A stretch of 11,185 bases of DNA from Spirochaetaceae bacterium (GTDB lineage Bacteria > Spirochaetota > Spirochaetia > Spirochaetales_E > Spirochaetaceae_B). The position numbers and the translations under genes were made by a program. Each line of letters begins with the position of its first letter. Position 1 is the first letter of the stretch. The notes under the pieces were generated by a model. It had not been told where the DNA came from and made no database searches. It saw nothing but the letters and a program-made list of their open reading frames with translations. Below, piece by piece: positions 1 through 5,518 of this stretch. The stretch covers positions 1 through 11,185 of the forward strand of contig QKJO01000048.1 in the NCBI GenBank assembly GCA_003249275.1, given 5' to 3'.

Positions 1-80
1 TTCATCGACGCATCCGCTCTTTCGAGTGCCTCTATATCCAGAAAAGAGCGGCACCAGGAATCAAATTCATTTATTTTCAT
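1..80 (-). CDS. Nif3-like dinuclear metal-centre protein, N-terminal fragment (runs off window)
   Basis: Only the first 26 codons are inside the window; the gene continues beyond position 1. The translation begins MKINEFDSWCRSFLDIEALE and ends in an Asp-Ala-Ser-Met segment. A helical start of the type 'L-x-x-L-D-x-x-L-R-x-x-L-D-I-x-x-F' followed by a Ser-(Leu/Met)-Asn-Gly-Leu-Gln segment is typical of the Nif3/DUF34 family, whose members bind two metals and have no firmly established reaction. The frame is open to the window edge. The ATG has no Shine-Dalgarno sequence, but a perfect TATAAT lies 6 nt upstream. The gene is divergent from the HDOD gene across about 166 bp. The family call rests on a short N-terminus and is tentative; that a coding start is present is more secure. 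Confidence 0.55.
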   Translation of the reverse strand, partial: MKINEFDSWCRSFLDIEALERADASM

Positions 81-86
81 AGTTCT

Positions 87-92
87 ATTATA
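87..92 (-). promoter_or_regulatory. -10 box for the Nif3-like gene, possibly leaderless
   Basis: A perfect TATAAT on the minus strand ends 6 nt before the ATG at 80. Normal spacing would put +1 on the A of the start codon. No good -35 hexamer is seen 16-18 bp upstream, so the call rests on the -10 box and the absence of a Shine-Dalgarno sequence. Confidence 0.4.
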
Positions 93-152
93 TTGGATAA
101 GAGGAGCAGAGGCGAGTTAATTCAGCTCCCTTTCCTAAATTGAAAAGTGAAC

Positions 153-180
153 TTGACAAGACTGTACCCAAAGCTATAAT
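153..180 (+). promoter_or_regulatory. sigma-70 promoter of the HDOD gene
   Basis: TTGACA (153-158) and TATAAT (175-180) match the sigma-70 consensus at all 12 positions, separated by 16 bp. Predicted +1 is near 187, giving a leader of about 60 nt before the ATG at 247. Strong constitutive transcription is expected unless an unseen regulator intervenes. The 1-246 intergenic stretch holds only this promoter and the minus-strand start signals. Confidence 0.8.
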
Positions 181-246
181 TTTAGGTTGTGAGTATCCTG
201 TTAAATAGATAATCATTTACTATAAAATAAAGTAAAAGGACCGGCC

Positions 247-1725
247 ATGCCTCCTACCAACATTTCAGAGAAGATTAAGGTTGCTATTCAGAAATCTGTA
301 CCCGTAACCGTAACGACCTACAAATTGAATCATGAAACAGAGATCTATCTGGAAGATATACTGACGGTATACCTGAAGGAGCTGGGTCAGGACACACTGG
401 TGGACAGGCTTGCCTACTGCCTGAAAGAGCTGGCGGTCAATGCCAAAAAAGCCAATACCAAACGGGTCTATTTCGAAGAGAAGGGCCTCTCCCTGGACAG
501 CAAAGAGGACTACCAGGAGGGGATGAAGAATTTCAAATCCGAGACCATGGACCGGATAGATCATTATCTGGAACTTCAGAAACAGAAGGGTCTGTATATC
601 AAGGTCTCCTTCCACACCTTCAGTTCCAACTTCAGAATTTCAATCAGGAACAATGTTCAGATCACCCGCAAGGAACAGATGAGAATCTACGACCGCATCG
701 CCAGGTCCCGAGCCTTCGACAGTATGGAAGAAGCCTTCTCTGAAGTACTGGACGATACAGAAGGAGCCGGCCTGGGAATCGTTATCCTTATTCTCATGCT
801 GAAAAAGATGGGCCTTGACGAAGAAGCCTTTGAAATTGACGGAAGCAGCGGTGAGACAACAGCGTCTCTGACCATTCCGATTGCCAAGGTCAAACTGGAT
901 CAGATGGACATGCTGACTTCCAGAATCGTTTCGGAAATCGAAGCCCTTCCCCAGTTCCCCGAGAATGTAACGGTCATACAGCAGCTGATCAACGATCCAG
1001 ACTCGGACATCAACGAGATTGCCAGACGGATCAGTACAGACCCCTCATTGACAGCCGACCTCCTGAGAGTTGTCAACTCCGCCAAATTCATGCTGCCCAA
1101 CAGGGTGGACAACATTGTGGATGCAGTCAAGATGGTGGGTCTGAGAGGACTCAAGAACCTGCTCTACTCCTATGGTTCGGAAAAAATTCTGAATCTGCCT
1201 CAAAAGAAGGAACTCTGGGACCATGCACACAGAACGGCCTTTTATTCCTTCAGTCTGGCCAGAAACATCAAGCTTTCGAAGGATTTTATCGATGATGCCT
1301 ATGTGGGCGGAATCCTCCACGATATGGGAAAGATCGTTTTTTCAAGCATCCATCCCGAACTACTTGAAAAAATCCAGGACTTCGCATCCGAAAAGGAACT
1401 CTCGGCAGGACTGTTTGAAAATCTCGCCGGCGGCTACAACCACGCCCAGATCGGGGCGAAGATTGCGGAGAAGTGGAATTTCTCAGAATCTCTGGTTCAG
1501 GCAATACGGTATCACCACGAGCCCCACTCCTCCAAACCGGAATTCAGAAAAGTAGTGAACTGCGTCTATCTGGCCAATGCGATCTGCGATCTGGAAAAAG
1601 AGAATATCAATTTCGATCAGCTGGACAAGGACGTTCTCAAATTTTTCAGGATTACATCGGAAGTACAGCTCGACAGAACCAGAGAGATTCTCTCTCAGGC
1701 CTTTAAATCTGAACTGATGATCTGA
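247..1725 (+). CDS. HATPase-like / HDOD fusion signalling protein
   Basis: Predicted cytoplasmic signalling protein of 492 aa with two parts. Residues about 50-212 resemble a GHKL (histidine-kinase-like) ATPase domain: an N-box with E61 and N65 (LKELAVNAKKA) and a glycine-rich box at 173-177 (GAGLG) before a final strand at 205-211. The usual DxGxG box is replaced by RNNVQIT around 134-140, so ATP binding is uncertain. Residues about 230-430 form an HDOD domain: LPQFPEN at 234-240, DPSLTADLLRVVNS at 265-278, H326, an HD pair at H358/D359 (GILHDMGKIV) and RYHHEP at 421-426. HDOD domains are signalling modules related to HD phosphohydrolases but usually not catalytic; here the HD pair is kept. 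There is no signal peptide or membrane segment. The ATG at 247 has AAAGGA 6 nt upstream. No receiver domain is present, so the input is unknown. The gene stands alone. Confidence 0.85.
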   Translation: MPPTNISEKIKVAIQKSVPVTVTTYKLNHETEIYLEDILTVYLKELGQDTLVDRLAYCLKELAVNAKKANTKRVYFEEKGLSLDSKEDYQEGMKNFKSETMDRIDHYLELQKQKGLYIKVSFHTFSSNFRISIRNNVQITRKEQMRIYDRIARSRAFDSMEEAFSEVLDDTEGAGLGIVILILMLKKMGLDEEAFEIDGSSGETTASLTIPIAKVKLDQMDMLTSRIVSEIEALPQFPENVTVIQQLINDPDSDINEIARRISTDPSLTADLLRVVNSAKFMLPNRVDNIVDAVKMVGLRGLKNLLYSYGSEKILNLPQKKELWDHAHRTAFYSFSLARNIKLSKDFIDDAYVGGILHDMGKIVFSSIHPELLEKIQDFASEKELSAGLFENLAGGYNHAQIGAKIAEKWNFSESLVQAIRYHHEPHSSKPEFRKVVNCVYLANAICDLEKENINFDQLDKDVLKFFRITSEVQLDRTREILSQAFKSELMI

Positions 1726-1741
1726 ATTTTAATTTCGCTTC

Positions 1742-1770
1742 TTGACAATACAGATGATCTCTCATATATT
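1742..1770 (+). promoter_or_regulatory. sigma-70 promoter of the glutaredoxin-like gene
   Basis: TTGACA (1742-1747), a 17-bp spacer and TATATT (1765-1770) form a strong promoter just after the HDOD stop codon. Predicted +1 is about 1777, leaving a leader of roughly 30 nt. No terminator separates it from the upstream gene, so read-through from the HDOD gene may add to expression. Confidence 0.75.
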
Positions 1771-1795
1771 GTATATATAGATTTTCATATATACA
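1770..1795 (+). repeat. 9-bp inverted repeat over the start site and next to the RBS of the glutaredoxin-like gene
   Basis: TGTATATAT (1770-1778) is exactly inverted as ATATATACA (1787-1795) across an 8-nt centre. The left arm begins at the last base of the -10 box and covers the predicted +1; the right arm shares its last base with the AAGGAG ribosome-binding site. A transcript starting near 1777 would contain almost none of the left arm, so a DNA operator fits better than an RNA hairpin. The arms are pure AT-rich dyad sequence and no regulator is identified. Confidence 0.5.
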
Positions 1796-1807
1796 AGGAG
1801 AATGAAT

Positions 1808-2038
1808 ATGTCAGTGATTGTCTATTCCACACCCAGCTGCGGTTACTGTAATCTTGCCAAAGATTACTTTAAAAAGAACAATATTCCCTACACAGATTAC
1901 AATGTCGCCGTTAACCCGTCCAAAGCGGAAGAGATGATTAAAAAATCAGGTCAGATGGGAGTTCCGGTGATCGATGTCAACGGAAGGGTAATCGTCGGAT
2001 TCAATCAGACCGCCATTGAGAGCGCTCTTCACCGCTGA
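1808..2038 (+). CDS. glutaredoxin-like thiol-disulfide protein (YruB/Uxx-star-like)
   Basis: Small cytoplasmic thioredoxin-fold protein of 76 aa. It has beta strand VIVYST, the redox motif C11-G-Y-C14 after a Thr-Pro-Ser, the helix NLAKDYFKK, and the cis-proline motif GVPVID with P53, followed by the VIVGF strand (61-65). This is the layout of the short glutaredoxin/NrdH group and fits the YruB-like subgroup, where the first Cys position is sometimes selenocysteine; here it is Cys. The likely role is thiol-disulfide exchange, with the electron donor unknown. An in-frame ATG at 1802 lies only 1 nt from AAGGAG (1795-1800), whereas the ATG at 1808 has a 7-nt spacing, so 1808 is chosen. It has its own strong promoter with an inverted repeat. 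The 3' end overlaps the convergent RNA methyltransferase gene by 10 bp. Confidence 0.88.
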   Translation: MSVIVYSTPSCGYCNLAKDYFKKNNIPYTDYNVAVNPSKAEEMIKKSGQMGVPVIDVNGRVIVGFNQTAIESALHR

Positions 2039-2817
2039 AGACTGTTCTGAACGGAAGACCAGGCGTTCATAACGATACCGAATGCCACCGAGACATTGAG
2101 AGAAGCCTTGTTTCCGTACAGGGGGATGGTAACCACTCCCCCTGATTTTTTGACCAGATCCATGCATTCGGGAGAGACGCCCAGTTCTTCCGAACCCACG
2201 ATCAGTGTTCCCTCAAGGGGAAACTGAAATTCTCCGATTCCGATTCCCCCCAGTTCCATGGCAAAAAGAGGATGTCCTGAAGACTCAAGTTCCCGATAAC
2301 CGATTCTACGCCAGGCTACTCTGCCGGTGCATCCCATCGACGTTCTCTGGGCTCTCGGATGGTCAGGATCCGCCGTTCCCGGCGACAGAAGGATCTCCTG
2401 TACACCCATGCATTCGGCGGTTCTGAAGATGGAACCCAGATTGTAGGGGGAGCGGATGTCATCCAGATAAATCCTGACCGGAAAGATTCTTCGGATCTCT
2501 CCCGGGACGTCCGGCCTGTGGAGGATATCCCACTCAGCCGGAGCCGCCCCGCCGGCCAGGAGAAGTTCGTGCCTCAGCCTGTTGATTTCTACTCTGAAAG
2601 CCTCCGGATCCGAAGAAAACCCGTTGATGCTTCCGTACTTATCCCTGTAACCATCCAAACTTCCCGTCCTGTCCAGTTCGCTGAAAAGATCTTTCAGATA
2701 GACTCTGCCGGGGATGATCTTTTCCGGCAGACTCCTCTCCCACTCACCCAGAAGTTTGATGATCTTCCTTTCCCGGGTGCCGTCTTTAAGGGAGAACAGC
2801 TTTCTGACAGTGATCAT
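2029..2817 (-). CDS. SpoU/TrmH-family RNA 2'-O-ribose methyltransferase
   Basis: 262 aa. The C-terminal half (about 114-256) is a SPOUT methyltransferase with all three SpoU motifs: motif 1 SPYNLGSIFRTAE (123-135, with N126 and R132), motif 2 VGSEELGVSPE (207-217), and motif 3 IPLYGNKASLNVSVA (231-245, with S239 and N241). These form the trefoil knot that binds S-adenosylmethionine; the family methylates a ribose 2'-OH in tRNA or rRNA. The first 110 or so residues are charged and mostly helical-looking and do not resemble the L30e-like substrate-binding domain of many relatives, so the RNA target cannot be named. The ATG directly abuts the TAA of the upstream dehydrogenase-like gene (TAAATG) and has no clear Shine-Dalgarno sequence, which suggests translational coupling. 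The 3' end overlaps the convergent glutaredoxin-like gene by 10 bp. Confidence 0.88.
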   Translation of the reverse strand: MITVRKLFSLKDGTRERKIIKLLGEWERSLPEKIIPGRVYLKDLFSELDRTGSLDGYRDKYGSINGFSSDPEAFRVEINRLRHELLLAGGAAPAEWDILHRPDVPGEIRRIFPVRIYLDDIRSPYNLGSIFRTAECMGVQEILLSPGTADPDHPRAQRTSMGCTGRVAWRRIGYRELESSGHPLFAMELGGIGIGEFQFPLEGTLIVGSEELGVSPECMDLVKKSGGVVTIPLYGNKASLNVSVAFGIVMNAWSSVQNSLQR

Positions 2818-3945
2818 TTACCAGCTGCTTTTCAGAATGGAAAACATCTGATCCACCGTCACACCGCCTCTTCCCGAGAGAGTCAGCATCTGACCGGCAG
2901 TCTCGGCGGCAAGAGCCAGGGCATCCTGGGGAATGCCCGTGTTCCTGAGCTGAGAGGGCATGGAGTACCAGCCCAGTAGTTCCCGGACAGATTCGACCAG
3001 GGAGTCCGGCGTGGGAGGTATATCCTCCAGATCCTTCAGCTGATTCAGGAAGTGCTGGATTTCGCTCGTATTGATCTCACAGAGGTAATCCAAAATGAAG
3101 GGAGTCAGAATCATGGCCGTAATGGACCGGGAGATATTAAAATGTCCGCTCAGCGATTCGATCAGGATTCCCGTCCAGAAAGAACCTGCCTCCTGATGAG
3201 CCATGGCTGTCAGAAAGCCGCTTTCCATGAGGTCTGTGGCGCAGCCGAGATCCCACTCGCTGATGAGAGAATGCCGTCTTTTCCAGAGACGCCGGAAGGC
3301 CGAAAGGCTGTGTACTTCGGAAAGAAAGGACCGGGAAGGGAATACGGAACACACAAGGGCATTCAAAAACAGCTCAAAAAAGAGGGGTGTTCTGTGCCGT
3401 TCGGGGAGGCTCAGACTCTGAACGGGATCGCAGACTTGCAAACTGGCGGCATGGGGAGAATACTCAACAATTCTGGAACTGCCGTTACGGCTGTCGGTGA
3501 TCGAGAACCGGGGCTGAAGAAACAGAGGAGACCAGAAATCGCTGAGCACCTCCACACAGGGCATGGTCAGCACTCCGCCGAAGCCCCGTTCCATCAAAGT
3601 ATCGGGATGTATCGATTCAGCCACGGAAGAGGCGACAGCACGGGCCATGGAGATCGTCTTACCGCCGCCGAATCCCATAATGGATTCAGAGTGGCTGCCT
3701 CTGGCCAGATTCTGACAGTTTTCAATTGTAAAACTCGTTCCCTTCAGGGGTGGCTCATCATAGACGATGGTACCGATACCGTGTCCCTCCAGCATTTTCT
3801 GAAGTTTGCGGACGGGATCTTTCATAACCGGTTCCGAAATGAGAAGCACCCTTTTACCGAGCTTGCTGATCTCGATTCCCAGACGGTTGGTTTCATTTAC
3901 TCCCTGCAGAACCCGGGAAGGAACCTTCAAAAAAATCTCAGCCAT
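2818..3945 (-). CDS. iron-alcohol-dehydrogenase superfamily protein lacking metal ligands
   Basis: 375 aa, close to the usual 380-400 of the Fe-ADH/dehydroquinate-synthase-like superfamily. The N-terminal nucleotide-binding half carries SIMGFGGGKTISMARAVA (88-105), matching the family's GGGSxxDxxKA but with Ser for the Asp. The C-terminal helical half aligns without gaps over about 40 residues (246-287) with my recollection of the metal-binding region of FucO. The ligands are changed: the usual Asp and His of DALTHAIE become E191 and N195, and the later His positions become G259, E263 and R273. The TTxGTGSE segment is also unrecognisable (MPCVEVLSDF, 128-137). It probably cannot bind Fe or Zn in the normal way and may have another role. 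Start: AGGAG, 5 nt before the ATG. It lies just downstream of the flgM terminator and is coupled to the RNA methyltransferase by a TAAATG junction. Confidence 0.75.
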   Translation of the reverse strand: MAEIFLKVPSRVLQGVNETNRLGIEISKLGKRVLLISEPVMKDPVRKLQKMLEGHGIGTIVYDEPPLKGTSFTIENCQNLARGSHSESIMGFGGGKTISMARAVASSVAESIHPDTLMERGFGGVLTMPCVEVLSDFWSPLFLQPRFSITDSRNGSSRIVEYSPHAASLQVCDPVQSLSLPERHRTPLFFELFLNALVCSVFPSRSFLSEVHSLSAFRRLWKRRHSLISEWDLGCATDLMESGFLTAMAHQEAGSFWTGILIESLSGHFNISRSITAMILTPFILDYLCEINTSEIQHFLNQLKDLEDIPPTPDSLVESVRELLGWYSMPSQLRNTGIPQDALALAAETAGQMLTLSGRGGVTVDQMFSILKSSW

Positions 3946-3965
3946 ACGATCTCCTGATAACTAGT

Positions 3966-3994
3966 AAAAAAAAAGGCAGAGCCGAAGCCCTGCC
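3966..3994 (-). terminator. intrinsic terminator of flgM
   Basis: On the minus strand an 8-bp stem, GGCAGGGC/GCTCTGCC with one G-U pair, closes an extra-stable C(UUCG)G tetraloop and is followed by nine U residues. It begins 22 nt after the flgM stop codon and ends 20 nt before the dehydrogenase-like ATG. Confidence 0.93.
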
Positions 3995-3997
3995 TGA

Positions 3998-4027
3998 AAT
4001 ATACACTGAAAATCTCTTAAATTCCAA
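3998..4027 (-). promoter_or_regulatory. possible promoter of the dehydrogenase-like/methyltransferase pair
   Basis: TTGGAA (4027-4022), 18-bp spacer and TATATT (4003-3998) on the minus strand, overlapping the flgM stop codon. Predicted +1 is about 3991, inside the first arm of the flgM terminator, so transcripts from here would carry only a shortened hairpin. It is the best candidate I see for expressing the downstream pair; the match is moderate. Confidence 0.35.
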
Positions 4028-4301
4028 ACAGATCCATCAGCTTGTCTGCAACGGAGTTCACCACCGTGTCGTTAATATAATTCGGATCCTGCAGGCGGGC
4101 CTTTACCTCGGCTATACGATCTTCTCTGACATCGGGAGCAACTCTTACGTTTTCCATGGCTTTGAAAAGCTCAGCACTCTTCTTGGCCTCGATGGAGACA
4201 TCGATGGAATCGGTTTTTTCTTTTGATTCGGACCGGACCGTTTTTTCCGTCTTGTTCAGACGGGATAATGGATCTACCGGGCCTATTCTATCTATTGTCA
4301 T
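4017..4301 (-). CDS. flgM: anti-sigma-28 factor FlgM
   Basis: 94 aa. FlgM binds the flagellar sigma factor (FliA/sigma-28) and is exported through the hook-basal body, which delays late flagellar genes until the hook is built. The N-terminus MTIDRIGPVDPLSRLNK is polar and likely disordered. The C-terminal half has the family pattern: SIDVSIEAK (32-40), then APDVREDRIAEVKARL (55-70), Y75, and a final VADKLMDLF helix (84-92). The ATG at 4301 has AAAGGAG 5 nt upstream. An in-frame ATG at 4322 has no ribosome-binding site and coincides with the predicted transcription start, so it is rejected. The gene is monocistronic by its signals: a sigma-28-like promoter upstream and a strong terminator after it. 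No other flagellar gene is in the window. Confidence 0.85.
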   Translation of the reverse strand: MTIDRIGPVDPLSRLNKTEKTVRSESKEKTDSIDVSIEAKKSAELFKAMENVRVAPDVREDRIAEVKARLQDPNYINDTVVNSVADKLMDLFGI

Positions 4302-4328
4302 GTCAGCTCCTTTGCTCTCCATTAATAA

Positions 4329-4355
4329 ATATCGACACGCCTTTCATAATATTAA
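4329..4355 (-). promoter_or_regulatory. sigma-28 (FliA)-like promoter of flgM
   Basis: On the minus strand TTAA (4355-4352), a 15-bp spacer and GTCGATAT (4336-4329) match the FliA consensus TAAA-N15-GCCGATAA at 3/4 and 6/8 positions. The -35 overlaps the rsmI stop codon. Predicted +1 is near 4322, about 20 nt before the flgM ATG. Control of flgM by sigma-28 itself is the known feedback design in flagellar systems. Confidence 0.6.
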
Positions 4356-5032
4356 CCTTTTTTCTCTGCTGAAACAAGTAAAGCAAACTCACCTTTTGAA
4401 TGATTTCCCACTTCCAGGTGTTTAATGAGTTTATCGGCAGTTCCTTCAATATATTCTTCAAATTTTTTTGTCATTTCTCTTCCCACCAGAATTTCTCTCT
4501 CCGGATCAATCTCGCCTATCTCGGACAGGACCTTCAGAACCCTGTAGGGAGATTCATAGATCATGAAATTCTCACCTCTTTCCAGAAGCTCCTGAAGCCT
4601 TTTTTTTCTTTTTCCCTGCTTCTGGGAAAGGAATCCTTCAAAGAGATAAGTCTTGCCGGGGAATCCGCACACCGAAACCAGGGTTGAAAAAGCGGAGGCT
4701 CCGGGGATGGGAAGGATATCATGTCCCCCATCCCTCGCTTCACGAACCAGCAGTCTGCCGGGATCACTGAGGACGGGAGTTCCCGCATCGGATACATAGG
4801 CGATATTTTTTCCTTCATTCAGGAGTTTGACGATGCCGGGTGCACTCTGTTTTTCATTTCTGGCCCGGCAGCTGATAAGCTGTTTTCTGATGCCGTAATG
4901 ATTGAGGAGCTTGGCGCTCTCTCTGGTATCCTCACAGGCGATGATATCCACCTCATTGAGAATTTCCACGGCCCTGTAGGTCATATCCTGAAGGTTGCCC
5001 ACGGGTGTTGCCACCATATATAATGTTGCCAT
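4352..5032 (-). CDS. rsmI: 16S rRNA 2'-O-ribose C1402 methyltransferase RsmI
   Basis: 226 aa. RsmI transfers a methyl group from S-adenosylmethionine to the 2'-OH of C1402 in the 16S rRNA decoding centre. The tetrapyrrole-methylase fold is complete: TLYMVATPVGNL (3-14), CEDTRESAKLL (33-43), YVSDAGTPVLSDPG (79-92), IPGASA (109-114), YESPYRV (159-165) and VGREMTKKFEE (183-193). It is about 60 aa shorter than the E. coli protein and lacks its C-terminal extension. The frame stays open far upstream to 5683, but the protein matches the family only from MATLY. The ATG at 5032 has no Shine-Dalgarno sequence and is preceded by a pyrimidine-rich tract. The stop codon is part of the flgM promoter region. 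It is divergent from the zinc-ribbon gene (57 bp between starts). Confidence 0.93.
   Translation of the reverse strand: MATLYMVATPVGNLQDMTYRAVEILNEVDIIACEDTRESAKLLNHYGIRKQLISCRARNEKQSAPGIVKLLNEGKNIAYVSDAGTPVLSDPGRLLVREARDGGHDILPIPGASAFSTLVSVCGFPGKTYLFEGFLSQKQGKRKKRLQELLERGENFMIYESPYRVLKVLSEIGEIDPEREILVGREMTKKFEEYIEGTADKLIKHLEVGNHSKGEFALLVSAEKKG
4995..5024 (+). promoter_or_regulatory. probable promoter of the zinc-ribbon/alkyltransferase-like pair
   Basis: TTGCCC (4995-5000), 18-bp spacer and a perfect TATAAT (5019-5024) on the plus strand, lying inside the first codons of divergent rsmI. Predicted +1 is about 5031, giving a leader of about 59 nt before the GTG at 5090. The -35 matches only 4/6. 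Confidence 0.45.
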
Positions 5033-5089
5033 AGGAAGCAGGATATAGGAAACATCTGCTTCTGAACAGATTACAAAGGCGGTTCCCCG

Positions 5090-5512
5090 GTGATTCCGGA
5101 AATTCTGATCATTATACTCCTCCTGGGTCTCCTGATTTTTCTGATATTCACGACCCGCAGACCCTCTGACGGGAAAAGGGATGCCGGAGAGGAACCCGAA
5201 ATATTTGACGAGGACGGGGCCGACGACAGAAGACCCTGTCCCTTGTGCGGCAGGATGCTCCGCCGGGGAGAACGGGTTCACTCGGTCGTCTATTCCCGGG
5301 GCGAAGACCGGCTGATGAATGTATTCGGCTGCCCCTGGTGCTACGGCGGTCATCCGGCGGGTGCTAAAGAACCGCAGAGGGAGAGGCACTGCCCCTCCTG
5401 CGGAGTCACCCTCAGGGAGGGAAGCTTTGCCGTCGCCCGGGTGTTCGAGCGTCCGGGCAGAAAAACCCATATCCATGTCCTCGGCTGCCCGGTCTGCCGG
5501 CACAGCAGGTAG
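5090..5512 (+). CDS. membrane-anchored protein with duplicated zinc ribbon
   Basis: 140 aa, not assigned to a named family. A single hydrophobic segment (about 3-21, IPEILIIILLLGLLIFLIF) followed by TTRR suggests an N-in... or anchor-type helix whose orientation is unclear by charge alone (Arg residues follow the segment, favouring a cytoplasmic soluble part). After an acidic linker (33-46) come two similar units: C50-P-L-C53 with C81-P-W-C84, and C101-P-S-C104 with C133-P-V-C136. Each reads 'CPxCG, x-Leu-Arg-x-Gly, a strand, then GCPxC', so it is an internal duplication of a four-Cys zinc ribbon. The start is GTG with AAAGGCGG 7 nt upstream. It is 6 nt from the alkyltransferase-like gene and probably cotranscribed. 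It could be a spirochaete-restricted family; the function is unknown. Confidence 0.75.
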   Translation: MIPEILIIILLLGLLIFLIFTTRRPSDGKRDAGEEPEIFDEDGADDRRPCPLCGRMLRRGERVHSVVYSRGEDRLMNVFGCPWCYGGHPAGAKEPQRERHCPSCGVTLREGSFAVARVFERPGRKTHIHVLGCPVCRHSR

Positions 5513-5518
5513 GCTGAT

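Noticed and set aside
2359..2979. Open plus-strand frame of about 200 codons opposite the RNA methyltransferase.
   Set aside because: The minus strand carries all three SpoU motifs; this frame shows no recognisable domain and spans a gene junction.
3052..3957. Long open plus-strand frame (about 300 codons) opposite the dehydrogenase-like gene.
   Set aside because: It is antisense to a gene with a clear family match, has a low-complexity, polar composition without domain motifs, and lacks a convincing ribosome-binding site.
4010..4322. A start for flgM at the upstream ATG (4322), giving 101 aa.
   Set aside because: No ribosome-binding site, and the codon coincides with the predicted transcription start; the ATG at 4301 has AAAGGAG.
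5054..5071. Short inverted repeat ATCTG-N8-CAGAT between divergent rsmI and the zinc-ribbon gene.
   Set aside because: Five-bp arms with an 8-nt gap are common by chance; no regulator consensus fits. It is kept only as a note.
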